NCBI RefSeq assembly: GCF_000243255.1
Contig: NZ_CM001436.1
Coordinates: 1,450,857-1,514,856 of the forward strand
DNA from: Methanoplanus limicola DSM 2279
Lineage (GTDB): Archaea > Halobacteriota > Methanomicrobia > Methanomicrobiales > Methanomicrobiaceae
DNA: 64,000 nt
Direction of reading: 5' to 3'
Below are positions 8,814 to 17,431 of this stretch, piece after piece. How positions within the stretch are numbered: the first letter of the stretch is position 1; the number at the start of each line of letters is the position of its first letter. Under the pieces are notes generated by a model. It did no database searches. It was not told where the DNA came from and saw only the letters and a list, made by a program, of their open reading frames with translations. Position numbers and translations under genes: made by a program.

Positions 8814-9449
8814 CTACTCCACCCCTGCGAGCTTTTTAAACTTCCTGACTCCTGCTGTTGCGTCATCTGACCATTCGTCAGCGCCCGTGTATTCCCTGGT
8901 CTCCTCGTCTGTCCGTCCTCCTCCGACGATGATTTTGACCTGGTCACGGAGTCCGGCCTCTTTTATGGCATCAACAGTAATTTTCATCGACTCTGTCGCT
9001 TCTGTTAATAGTCCGCTTAAGGCGACAATTATGGGCTTGTTTTCCTTAATCGCCTCAATGAATGCATCCGGAGGCTGGTCCACGCCAAGATCGATGACAT
9101 TGAATCCTTCGGCTTCAAGAAGGGCCGAAGTTATGTTTTTGCCTATATCATGGACATCGCCCCCGACAGTTCCGATGACGATTGTTCCTTTGTTCTCTTT
9201 GCTCTCACCAAAGACGGGTTTTAGTATTTCCATTATCTGATTCAGGATTTCCCCTGCCATCATAAGATCAGATACAAAAAAGCGTCCTTCTTCAAATCTC
9301 TGGCCTACAATATCGGTTGCTTTTCTCACATCCTCAATAATGATGAAAGGATCTTCCTCAGATTTAACTCTCTGATTAAGAATATCTATGCACTTTACTT
9401 CATCGAGATCGACAAGTGCATTGATGAAATTTTCTCTTATATCTGTCAT
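8814..9449 (-). CDS. Methyltransferase cognate corrinoid protein (MtoC/MtvC-like)
   Basis: 211 residues, the standard length. An N-terminal helical cap (about 1-85, with a FFVSDLMMAGEIL segment) precedes a B12-binding Rossmann domain with the base-off motif GDVHDIGKNI, in which His100 ligates cobalt, and later ALSGLLT and GG-containing loops that hold the cofactor tail. It carries the methyl group between the UroD-type enzyme encoded just downstream and the MtrH-like enzyme upstream. The start ATG has a strong GAGGAGG 8 bases away. A separate promoter seems to lie in the 312-base gap upstream of it, so it and the UroD-type gene can be made apart from the other two. Confidence 0.93.
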   Translation of the reverse strand: MTDIRENFINALVDLDEVKCIDILNQRVKSEEDPFIIIEDVRKATDIVGQRFEEGRFFVSDLMMAGEILNQIMEILKPVFGESKENKGTIVIGTVGGDVHDIGKNITSALLEAEGFNVIDLGVDQPPDAFIEAIKENKPIIVALSGLLTEATESMKITVDAIKEAGLRDQVKIIVGGGRTDEETREYTGADEWSDDATAGVRKFKKLAGVE

Positions 9450-9560
9450 ATTTATGGCCTCCTCTCACAGCTATGTGAGATAAGTGTGTGATCTGGAGGA
9501 GGTTGTAAAAATAGTTTTCCCATGCTCCGGCGCTGACTGCCTCATTTTAGCAGGAACTTT

Positions 9561-9575
9561 AGGTCTAACTGACCT
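9561..9575 (-). repeat. Short hairpin in the leader of the corrinoid protein gene
   Basis: AGGTC TAACT GACCT, a perfect 5-bp inverted repeat with a 5-base loop, about 110 bases upstream of the corrinoid protein start and downstream of the predicted transcription start. It could be an operator half-pair or a leader hairpin; it is too short to be sure. Confidence 0.35.
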
Positions 9576-9631
9576 TAATTTAGTATTTTCCGGAAAAAAA
9601 GGGTTTTAATATGACATTTTATTTTGACAGA

Positions 9632-9648
9632 TGCATAAAGTTTATATC
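9632..9648 (-). promoter_or_regulatory. Predicted internal promoter for the corrinoid protein and UroD-type genes
   Basis: On the minus strand AGATATAAACTTTATGC is a good archaeal TATA box. It predicts transcription starting near 9618, giving a leader of about 170 bases before the ATG at 9449. A perfect 11-bp palindrome lies 30 bases upstream, where an activator would bind. Confidence 0.5.
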
Positions 9649-9678
9649 TGCTGTGATGTAACATCTGGATATTATGGA

Positions 9679-9701
9679 ATTAAGTCCGGTCCGGACTTAA
9701 T
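9679..9701. promoter_or_regulatory. Perfect 11-bp palindrome, likely operator
   Basis: Arms ATTAAGTCCGG and CCGGACTTAAT are separated by one T. The site sits in the gap between the corrinoid activator and corrinoid protein genes, just upstream of the predicted TATA box at 9641-9646. The placement fits an activator site; a transcript hairpin at the end of the upstream gene is the alternative. Confidence 0.55.
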
Positions 9702-9761
9702 CCGGAAATGTTCAGGATTAACCTCCGTGACGGGGTTTCTCTCGCAATCATGGTGTAACTG

Positions 9762-11600
9762 TTAATTTTTGTCCCGGGATATAGGGATTGACCTGATATA
9801 TCGCCTGTTAAATGATTTTTCAACAGATAGTTCAATATATTCAACTTTTTCAAGAATTTTTTCAAGCTTTCTCCTTTCATGCACCGACTTTAAAGCTATC
9901 TTTGCCCCGCCAACAGCAGTCTCACCTGCAAATACAATATTCTCCCTCTTTATCCCCGGAATGATGTCAAGAATTACTGCATTCTCTATATTGACGTGAG
10001 TCCCGAATGACCCTGCAAGGTACACTTTTTTTATCTGTGACGGTTCTATTCCGAATTTTTCGGCAAGGATTGTCCAGCCCGTTTTAAGTGAGCCTTTTGC
10101 AAGGAGGAATTCATTTATGTCCTTCTCTGTTATTGTTATATCTCCGTTATTTCCGGTATCAAAGCTTTCTTCGATGACAAATTCAGGGACTCCGTCCACT
10201 TTGATTTTCGGATGGGAAAGGTCCCTGAATTTTCCGGTTCCTGTAATTATCTTCTCCCTGTAGAGTTCTGCTACAAGATCGATTACGCCGCTTCCGCAGA
10301 TCCCTTTTGGTTTAACATCATCTATTGTTCTGTAGATGACATTTCCGTCTTCGATTTTTACACTCTCGATTGCACCGCTGACTGCCTTCATGCCTGAGCT
10401 TATATGGGCACCCTCAAAGGAGGGGCCTGACGGAGCAGAGCATGCCAGGATCTTTTCTGAGTTTCCAAGGAGAATTTCAGAGTTTGTTCCGATATCAATT
10501 ACAAGGGATATCTCGTCCTGCTCATAGATTTTTGTAATAAGAAGGTTTGCAACGGCATCTGATCCTATATATCCGCCGATCAGCGGTATTGCAGTCACAA
10601 GCCCCTCGCCGTTCATATTTAGTGAGAGGTCCTTTGCAGGGAAACTGACAAGATCCCCGACAGCCGGAATAAATGGTGCAACACCTATGTATTTCGGGGT
10701 TATTCCCAGGAATATATGGTGCATCACTGAATTTCCGACAAATACCATATCATATACACTTTCAGGTGATATCCCGCTCTGCCTGCATACAGAGTCTATC
10801 AGGAAATTTATGGTGTCAGCTATAAGTCTCCGCAGTTTGCCTAAATTTTCCGGCTTTCTTGATGCATAGGTTATTCTTGAGACAATGTCCTCGCCGTACA
10901 TTACCTGCGGGTTTTCTGCATTTGCCCTTGCGATGGTCTCACCTGTAATAAGATTTACAAGGTGGCATATGACCTTTGATGAGCCGATGTCAACTGAAAT
11001 ACCGAATATCTCTTCTGTCGTATCCCCCGGTTCAACGGAGATTATCCGGTTGCCGTACATGCCAACGGTCACATCCCAGCCGGACTTTCTAAGTATCTTC
11101 GGGAGTTCTGTCAGGGTTCCAAGGGATATTTCAGTTTCTTTTGGGCATCTGAGTTCACTCCTGAGCCTCTCCAGATCAGGTCTGATGTCACTGAATGAAC
11201 TTTTTCCAATATGTATGTGTATTTTTTTAACCGCAGGTTCCGGTGTTACATCCTCGTCAAGTCCTACTGCCGATATCTCTCTTTTTGCACTTCTGCTTCC
11301 CGGAGGGATATAGACTGTGCAGTTTCCGCTGAGGATTTTTGCCTGGCAGGCAAGGCGGTACCCGTCTTTTATCTCGTCATCACTGAGCTTTTCTTCTTCT
11401 GTCCGTGTAAGTTCATTCAGTGACCCGTAATGCCTTATTATCTGAACTCTGCACTTGCCGCATGTTCCGGCCCCTCCGCACTCTCCGCGAAGGCTCACAT
11501 TTCCGTTCAGGGCAAGTTCAAGAAGGGTGTCTGAAGTTCCGGAGACAACTTTCCCGTCCGGTTCAAACATCACTGAGACACTGCTTTTCTCTTCAGGCAT
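9762..11600 (-). CDS. Corrinoid activation protein, bacterial-type [2Fe-2S] RACE protein (MtoD/RamA-like)
   Basis: 612 residues. The N-terminal plant-type ferredoxin domain has Cys41, Cys47, Cys50 and Cys85 (ECGGAGTCGKC ... ACQAK), fitting one [2Fe-2S] cluster. A linker and the DUF4445 ASKHA ATPase domain follow (GISVDIGSSKVICHLVN near 200, VIDIGTNSEILLGN, ACSAPSGPSFEG, VYLAGSFGTHVN). Such proteins use ATP to reduce inactive Co(II) corrinoid back to Co(I). Methanosarcina RamA has C-terminal [4Fe-4S] clusters instead; this one resembles activators of bacterial O-demethylases and MtoD. It starts 5 bases after the MtrH-like gene stop. The start codon is ATG. Confidence 0.9.
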   Translation of the reverse strand: MPEEKSSVSVMFEPDGKVVSGTSDTLLELALNGNVSLRGECGGAGTCGKCRVQIIRHYGSLNELTRTEEEKLSDDEIKDGYRLACQAKILSGNCTVYIPPGSRSAKREISAVGLDEDVTPEPAVKKIHIHIGKSSFSDIRPDLERLRSELRCPKETEISLGTLTELPKILRKSGWDVTVGMYGNRIISVEPGDTTEEIFGISVDIGSSKVICHLVNLITGETIARANAENPQVMYGEDIVSRITYASRKPENLGKLRRLIADTINFLIDSVCRQSGISPESVYDMVFVGNSVMHHIFLGITPKYIGVAPFIPAVGDLVSFPAKDLSLNMNGEGLVTAIPLIGGYIGSDAVANLLITKIYEQDEISLVIDIGTNSEILLGNSEKILACSAPSGPSFEGAHISSGMKAVSGAIESVKIEDGNVIYRTIDDVKPKGICGSGVIDLVAELYREKIITGTGKFRDLSHPKIKVDGVPEFVIEESFDTGNNGDITITEKDINEFLLAKGSLKTGWTILAEKFGIEPSQIKKVYLAGSFGTHVNIENAVILDIIPGIKRENIVFAGETAVGGAKIALKSVHERRKLEKILEKVEYIELSVEKSFNRRYIRSIPISRDKN

Positions 11601-11605
11601 CGGAA

Positions 11606-12478
11606 TCAGATTTCTATTGTCTCTTTCATTCTGTATGCGTACCTGTATGATGTATCCACCGTAAATACGGCCGGGAATATGTATTCACAGCTTCCTATCG
11701 GGCCGTAAAGTATGTAGTCCGCACCTGCTACTGCCGGCATAAGGCTTGCAGTCAGGTCTGCTGCCTTTACACCCTCTTTTCCAACCATTCCTTTAAGGCC
11801 TTTCCACGTGGATACGGCATTGTGTGCCGCCGTTCCGCATGGGAGGCCTGTATGGCTTTTTATCTCAATGGTTGCTTTTCCGGAAGGTGTAAGACAGGGG
11901 ACATCCATTACGAAAGTGTCAACAAGAATCTTTGTGACACCTTTTTCCTCCATCTTTGGCCTTAGATCTTCCACCACCTTCTCCCTTGCCCCGCTTCTCA
12001 TGAGATCTTTTGTATATGTCAGAAGTATTCCCGCCTCGATCCTGTTCTCCTTTAAGGCCACAAACTCATTCTCTTTTGTCTCTATTGAGACTGAGTTGTA
12101 GACTACTCTCTTTTCAAGACCTGTCTCTTTTGCATATTTTATAGCTGCAATTTTCACATCCGGGCTTGCGGAATCGATGAAGAAAGGTTTGTCATTAATT
12201 CCGGCAATGAAATCGATATATTTTATCATCGCTTCAGGGCTTGAGGCGATGATGTCAACGAGGGGAGGGTTTTTTGTGATCTCTCCGAGCTCTTCCTGTC
12301 TTCTGACAAGTGTTTCAGCCGCGTCCTTATCAAAGATTCCTCTCTTCTCATCTGAGACTATTTTATGCCCGCCATAAAACATGCTGCCTATAAGTACAGT
12401 CGGGTTCTCTCCGGGCTGTCCGCCAATTCTTACGCCTGCTATATCATACGTCTTCTGGTCTGCTTTAAATCTGAACAT
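11606..12478 (-). CDS. MtrH-like methyltransferase, corrinoid to tetrahydromethanopterin (MtoA-like)
   Basis: 290 residues closely resembling MtrH, the cytoplasmic subunit of methyl-H4MPT:CoM methyltransferase: FDIAG-type start (YDIAGVRIGGQPGENPTVLIGSMFY), then HKIV, FFIDSASPDVKIAAIKYAKE, VVYNSVSIETKE, and a CGTAAHNAVSTWK segment. No other mtr gene is nearby; it begins an operon with a corrinoid activator, corrinoid protein and UroD-type enzyme. This matches MtoA/MtvA/OdmD, which pass methyl from the corrinoid protein to a pterin. Methyl groups would then enter methanogenesis at methyl-H4MPT. GGAGGAG lies 5 bases before the ATG. It could also function as an MtxH-like enzyme for another methyl donor. 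Confidence 0.88.
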   Translation of the reverse strand: MFRFKADQKTYDIAGVRIGGQPGENPTVLIGSMFYGGHKIVSDEKRGIFDKDAAETLVRRQEELGEITKNPPLVDIIASSPEAMIKYIDFIAGINDKPFFIDSASPDVKIAAIKYAKETGLEKRVVYNSVSIETKENEFVALKENRIEAGILLTYTKDLMRSGAREKVVEDLRPKMEEKGVTKILVDTFVMDVPCLTPSGKATIEIKSHTGLPCGTAAHNAVSTWKGLKGMVGKEGVKAADLTASLMPAVAGADYILYGPIGSCEYIFPAVFTVDTSYRYAYRMKETIEI

Positions 12479-12504
12479 ATTTCTCCTCCTGTTTATTATG
12501 CAGT

Positions 12505-12539
12505 CCTGTTATAGAACAGGGCGGAAAATAAATTTTCCG
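12505..12539 (-). promoter_or_regulatory. Promoter/operator of the methyltransferase operon with two dyads
   Basis: Two perfect inverted repeats lie 27-61 bases upstream of the first operon gene: CCTGTT-ATAG-AACAGG (12505-12520) and CGGAAAAT-AA-ATTTTCCG (12522-12539). The second contains the TATA-like minus-strand TTTATTTT. A regulator bound there would cover the box, fitting repression that is lifted by substrate. The start site near 12505 is inferred. Confidence 0.5.
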
Positions 12540-12658
12540 GGCTATTTGTGACTATTCTCTGTTAATCTGATAAATATCTTCTGCTGTAGTCAGAGCCGGC
12601 ATATTCCCCTGTATTAAATGAGTTTCACAGTTGCGTTATAACAAAAATTCGTATATAT

Positions 12659-14116
12659 TCAGTGTTGTGAAGGATGAATCAAATTAAGCAAATCTTCAAT
12701 TAAATCTGCACCATTGTTCTGACTGGTAAAAAGTACAGATGCAAGTATTTCTAATGTCCGAGAACCTTCTGGTGATCTCGTTCCTCCGGAAATTTTCCTT
12801 TTACAGTCATTGGCCTAACAGCTCTTTCAGCTTTATTGTTAGTACTCTCTACTTTCGGATTAATCACAAACTGAAATAATTTTTCCTTAACTCTCTTTAA
12901 ACTCTCCCCAAATTTCCTGCATTTTAAATTTTTATAAGGTCGGTCTAATTTATCCTGCAATTCTGAGATTAAATTTTCAACATCCTCCGGGCGGCCTTTT
13001 CCCTCGAATGATTTTGCTTTAGCATGGATGTACTTCATTGTTTCATGGATATGTTTGCCCTCTTCACCATAAAGTTTTGAAAGATCTTTAGAATCTACAA
13101 GAAGATGAAACCAGCAAATCTGTTGTGCTCTGTTTCCGGTTTTTCTTGCCAATGTATTATACGCAGAGAATCGGTCATGAACATCTATTCCTTTTGGGTT
13201 TTCTCCAAGAATAGAAAGTGGTTCCTTGTGACTGCGGGTTTTGCAATCATGTATAGTGCTACACCTTCCGCAACAAAACCCACAACCATTTGTTAATTCC
13301 ACTCTCTCTCCAGGAAGTTTCATCCATGTATCTGACACCGGCTTCTCTGACCATCTCTTTGAGAACCTCATAATATTCAGAGAATTCCTTTGCAATCAAT
13401 TCACCCATTTTTTTGACTTCACCAGTGCTGATTTTTAAACCGGTAAAGTTCTTAAATATTTTAGGTATTCCAACTGCAGTACCTTTCATTACAACATCCA
13501 TCCAGACCGCAGTAAGCATAGCCCTTAAACCTATCCTTGCGTTTGGAAGAGCATCTAAAACTTCTCCTTCAACCATTTTTTTACATTTTGAGCAATATCT
13601 CCGAGGGATATGATACATTGTAACAATTGGTTTAACTATGGGGATATCCTCAACAATTCTTGTCCTTTCTTCCTGCACTTTGCTCAATTTGGTATTGCCG
13701 CAGTAAGGGCATTCAGCCACATCAATTGTCTTATGTATGTCAACCTTCTCCGGTTTTGGCCTAAAATTACCCTTATGTCCAGGTTGTGCCCCTCTCTTCT
13801 TTTTCTTCTCTGTTTTATTATTATCTGGATCCTTGGAATCTTTAGTTGTGCTTTTTTTTGACTCTTTTTTTATGGCATATGGTTTGCCACCTTTTTCTCC
13901 TGTAGTTGGTGGATGCCTGAATTTGTACTCATTGAATTCTTTTTTCAGCTTTTCATTTTCGTAGAGTAACTCTATGTTGGTGGAATTAGCCTGACTCAAT
14001 TTTTTATTCAACTTCTCGTTTTCGACCTTCAGTTGAATAATATCATGAGATAATTTGGCTATTTCTTTCTTGTACCTGTATGTTTTGTTGTAATTACGGA
14101 TACTTTCGCAATTCAT
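12659..14116 (-). pseudogene. IS66-family transposase with two frameshifts
   Basis: The N-terminal piece has a coiled coil (about 15-65), a basic linker, a zinc ribbon (CPYCG ... CSKCKK) and the first catalytic Asp (RYMDETSWRESG). It runs into a stop at about 13259. The frame then shifts by one near 13262-13275 and continues with TIHDCKTRSHKEPL, the second Asp region (GIDVHDRFSAY) and the glutamate ESTNNKAERAVRP. A second shift near 12797 (AAAATTT run) leads to the true C-terminus KISGGTRSPEGSRTLEILAS, ending at 12659. All three catalytic residues remain but one protein cannot be made without two frame corrections. Inactive copy most likely. Confidence 0.88.
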
Positions 14117-14122
14117 CTGATA

Positions 14123-14287
14123 TCAGTCTTCAGGCCCTACAATTACAAGATAGACTTTCTTTCCAAGGTGTTCCTTTGGACAATCAACCTTCGCACTTGT
14201 TCCAAAGGGTGTAACTTTTCGAATGTAGAACCCCTCAATGTTTTTGACATTAAGTTCAGTTTCTGCAACAATTGGTACTTTTTTCAC
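14123..14287 (-). CDS. DUF2080 family transposase-associated small protein
   Basis: 54 residues from a GTG start, ending 6 bases before the transposase start. The sequence (VKNIEGFYIRKVTPFGTSAK, then CPKEHLGKKVYLVIV) has the pattern of the DUF2080 family, small SpoVT/AbrB-like proteins encoded with archaeal transposases. A TATA box (minus-strand TTATATATACTTT near 14309-14321) lies 20-35 bases upstream. The gene itself is intact even though its transposase is broken. Confidence 0.8.
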   Translation of the reverse strand: MKKVPIVAETELNVKNIEGFYIRKVTPFGTSAKVDCPKEHLGKKVYLVIVGPED

Positions 14288-14454
14288 AGATATCTATTAG
14301 ATATCTAAAGTATATATAACTTACGATTTGAATCAAAATAGCGATATTTCCAGAAAAGTGATTCAAAAAAATGGGAAATTAGGATATTGCTTCAGAAGAC
14401 TGAACATTTACAAAAATTCTCTTAATATTGTGGTTTTAGTATCCGCTGCCGGAA

Positions 14455-15015
14455 CTATATGTCATTCTTATCGACAGTATATATCATCATATTAACTACC
14501 GGAAATGCTCTGAGTTCCCCCATATTTTTCAGATCTTCCTCCAGACGTTTGAGGTCAACAGGTTCAAAATCCTCCCTGCTGTGCACCTCTGAAAATCCTT
14601 CTTCAGTGTATTCTGCAATTATAAGGCGTTTTGAGGAGACACGCCGGAATTCAGATATGGCCTTATTTCTGATTCCTGTGGGAAAATGGTGCAGGGCACA
14701 AAAGCTGATGCAGACATCGAATGCATCGTCGCAGTAGCAGAGATCTGCTGCATCCTCCTCTTCAAAACTGATTCTGTCTGAAACACCCTCTTTTATTGCA
14801 TACTCCTTCCATAACCGGAGTTCTTTCCGGTCAATATCAATGGATGTGACGGTGCAGCCATAATACTTCGCGGCTATGGCGGAGAGTGGTCCTGCACCTA
14901 TATCGAGTATTTCGAGGTTGTTTACCCTGGCGAGATCAAGAACCTTCTTCCTGACCTTTACAAAATCTTCTTCATTCCAACACTTATTTTCTTCTGCGGA
15001 ATCTCTCATTGTCAT
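14455..15015 (-). CDS. Class I SAM-dependent methyltransferase
   Basis: 186 residues with the class I Rossmann fold motifs in order: motif I NLEILDIGAGPLS (about 34-46), acidic motif II VTSIDID (about 56-62), EEEDAADLCYCDDAFDVCIS (motif III/IV, about 84-105) and ALHHF. It is of the general Methyltransf_11/25 type; the acceptor cannot be told. It is monocistronic on the same strand as the element upstream and reads away from the M3 peptidase gene with a 120-base gap. The start codon ATG at 15015 has only a weak GAGA upstream. Confidence 0.85.
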   Translation of the reverse strand: MTMRDSAEENKCWNEEDFVKVRKKVLDLARVNNLEILDIGAGPLSAIAAKYYGCTVTSIDIDRKELRLWKEYAIKEGVSDRISFEEEDAADLCYCDDAFDVCISFCALHHFPTGIRNKAISEFRRVSSKRLIIAEYTEEGFSEVHSREDFEPVDLKRLEEDLKNMGELRAFPVVNMMIYTVDKNDI

Positions 15016-15135
15016 CTCTCTTAATTAATTTTAGCCTGTTTTTTGGATATTTTTTATGTAATATGTGGGGCCGGATTCAGGGTTTTTCCAGGTGTCCCTG
15101 ACTGAATCCCGGCCTTAAGGAAAATCCCCGGACTG

Positions 15136-17229
15136 TTATGCCTGTGTTTTCTCTATTCCAAGGTGTTTATACAGTGCTTCCGGTCCCGGTTCCCTTCCGA
15201 GGAAATTTTTGAGAAGTGTCATTCCGTCCTGCATATTGCCCTTTGAGAGAATTTCGTTGCGGAATTTCATTCCGGTTGTCTGGTTGGTCATGCCGTTCTC
15301 TTTGAATTCGTCAACAATTTCCATTGCATAGACCTTTGACCAGAGATACCCGTAATATCCGGCATCATACCCACCCATCATATGACCGAATGAGGCCGGC
15401 TGATGTATCCCGGCAGGTGGTCTCGTTCCTGTCATCTCCTCATATGTCTGATACCAGATCTCAGTTGCATTTACAGGTCCCGCAGCAGTGTGAAACCGCA
15501 TATCCTCAAGGGAGTTTATGATCAGGCGGCTGTATTTACTGCCTGACCCGACATTCCGGGCGTCAATAACCCGTTCACACAGTTCCGCCGGAATCTTTTC
15601 AGAGGAGTTATTGTAATGGCCGGATATTGATCTTAACACTTCTGGGTCCCATGCCCACTCCTCAAGCGTCTGGGAGGGTGTCTCAATGAAGTCCCATTCT
15701 ACATGAAACCCGGAGAGACTGCCATATGGAGCATCTGTCAGAAGGAAGTGCATTGCATGCCCGGCCTCGTGAAAGAGTGTCTCTATCTCATTAACTGTCA
15801 GAAGTGACGGCCTCTCTTCTTCCGGTCTGTGGAAATTGCCTATGATTGTCACAACCGGAACTGAGTATCCGTCGTCCTTCAGCCTCCCGGTTATAAGCGG
15901 AGAGGCACAGAAATGCCCGTATTTGCCCTCACGGGGATAGAGATCAAGATACATATATCCTATAGTCTCATTGCCGGTTGCGTTCTTCACCTCGTAAAGC
16001 TGCACGTCAGGAGACCATACGGGCGCATTCTCAACCCCGGAAAATCTGATGTCAAATAGGGTACCATAGGTGTTGAAAAGTCCCTGAAGAACTGTTTCCG
16101 CCGGAAAATATTCTCTGACCTTCTCTTCATTATATGCATACTGCTCTTTTTTCTTTATGTTCTGGAGGTATGTAATGTCCCAGGGACTGACCGTTGCTGC
16201 TTCAGGGTCAGTACTCCTTTTGACTGTAAGGAGTTCTCTCATCTCACCGGTGTATTTCTCCTTTATGGGTTCTTTCATTGATGCCAGAAATTCCATGACA
16301 TTGCCGGTGTTCTCTGCCATTCTGCCGTCAGTTTTATAATCTGCCCATGTGGAGTATCCGAGTGCCTTAGCAATTTTCTGCCGGAGAAGTATTGCTTCTT
16401 CAAGTAGAGCCGTGTTTGTATCTGCCTGCCGGTTATTGTATGCCCCGTACATCCTCATTCTCGTTCTCTCATCTTCGGCATATGTCATAACCGCAAGATA
16501 GTCGGGAGATTTCGTGGTGACAAGGTATGTTCCCTGAGGAGTTTTTGCAAATGTTTTGACTGATGAAAGCGGCACCCCGGCAAGCTCTTCAGCGGTAAAC
16601 TCAAGTGTGGTGTTGTCACTGTTCAGGTTGGCAGAATACCGGGTTTCAAGCTGTCCGAGTCTGTTTTTCATCTCACGGACCTCTGAAAGCTTTTCTTCCG
16701 GAAGTTTAAGCCCGTTCTTTTCAAACTCCCTGATTATTACGCTGTAGAGGCGTGCTTCCTCCGGATTACGTGGCTTATGCTCCTTAAGTGCATCATAAAG
16801 ATCCCGGCGGGTATAAACCCCAGTTTCGAAAGTATATGCTGATTCTTCACAGGATGTGCCTTCCGCAGCTATTTCTGCATCAGGATATACATATCCCATC
16901 AGTGTCAGAGGACCGATGGCATCTGAATAGTCCGTCGTTATCCGGTCAAATGCAAGGACTGTGTTGTCAAAGTTCCGCTCTTCCGGGGGTATTTCAGCAA
17001 TGGCATTCAGTGAGACATCTGCGGCCTCTTCTGCTTCCTCAGTAAGTTGTGTAATCTCTCCGGGGGAGTAATGGGCCTTTATGGGACTGTTTTCTTCCGG
17101 AAGTTCAGTTCCTGCTGTCTCCTCATCTCTTGTATTCTGGAGGCATCCTGCTGCCATGAGAAGTATAACGGTCAGGATAATGATAAATGAAAAACTGTAT
17201 CTAAGAAATTTATTGCTGTCTTTATGCAT
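15136..17229 (-). CDS. M3-family metallopeptidase lipoprotein (thimet oligopeptidase-like)
   Basis: 697 residues. A lipoprotein signal peptide with lipobox MAAGC (Cys near 29) suggests lipid anchoring on the outer face of the membrane. The zinc motif LFHEAGHAMHF (HExxH near residue 484) and the downstream FIETPSQTLEEWAWD region supply the metal ligands of family M3, together with the usual C-terminal FGHMMGGYDAGYYGYLWS motif, which contributes substrate-binding His/Tyr. Length is normal for M3A oligopeptidases (about 680). With the S9 peptidase at 5416 this gives the cell two exported enzymes for small peptides. No operon partners. Confidence 0.93.
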   Translation of the reverse strand: MHKDSNKFLRYSFSFIIILTVILLMAAGCLQNTRDEETAGTELPEENSPIKAHYSPGEITQLTEEAEEAADVSLNAIAEIPPEERNFDNTVLAFDRITTDYSDAIGPLTLMGYVYPDAEIAAEGTSCEESAYTFETGVYTRRDLYDALKEHKPRNPEEARLYSVIIREFEKNGLKLPEEKLSEVREMKNRLGQLETRYSANLNSDNTTLEFTAEELAGVPLSSVKTFAKTPQGTYLVTTKSPDYLAVMTYAEDERTRMRMYGAYNNRQADTNTALLEEAILLRQKIAKALGYSTWADYKTDGRMAENTGNVMEFLASMKEPIKEKYTGEMRELLTVKRSTDPEAATVSPWDITYLQNIKKKEQYAYNEEKVREYFPAETVLQGLFNTYGTLFDIRFSGVENAPVWSPDVQLYEVKNATGNETIGYMYLDLYPREGKYGHFCASPLITGRLKDDGYSVPVVTIIGNFHRPEEERPSLLTVNEIETLFHEAGHAMHFLLTDAPYGSLSGFHVEWDFIETPSQTLEEWAWDPEVLRSISGHYNNSSEKIPAELCERVIDARNVGSGSKYSRLIINSLEDMRFHTAAGPVNATEIWYQTYEEMTGTRPPAGIHQPASFGHMMGGYDAGYYGYLWSKVYAMEIVDEFKENGMTNQTTGMKFRNEILSKGNMQDGMTLLKNFLGREPGPEALYKHLGIEKTQA

Positions 17230-17431
17230 AGGAAATCAGTATTCTGATATTTTTCTGAAGGGGGATAAAGAATATTATCTGTGCAGGACAAAAAGAGGAG
17301 AGGCCGGCCGGTTTGTGTGTTAATCTCCCTTCAGCGGTTCCTCTGATTTTAAAAAATGTAATTCTTTGTTTGCTGTCTGTTTCCCTGAATTTTCGGGATA
17401 TTTTCAGTTTTTATACGCATTGTGGCTGTGG

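Larger units (their letters stand above)
12659..14287 (-). mobile_element. Decayed IS66-family insertion element
   Basis: An IS66 transposase in three reading-frame pieces (12659..14116) and its small DUF2080 accessory gene (14123..14287) form one element. The ends are not resolved: I could not find convincing terminal inverted repeats or target duplications, so the limits given are those of the genes. It lies upstream of the corrinoid methyltransferase operon without breaking it. Confidence 0.75.

Noticed and set aside
11606..12478. Reading the MtrH-like gene as the mtrH of the Mtr complex
   Set aside because: No mtrEDCBAFG genes are present and it heads an operon with a corrinoid activator, corrinoid protein and UroD-type enzyme, which is the MtoA/MtvA context.
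13262..13275. Programmed frameshift in the IS66 transposase
   Set aside because: IS66 transposases are normally one frame, there is no clear slippery site, and a second unrelated shift near 12797 argues for decay.
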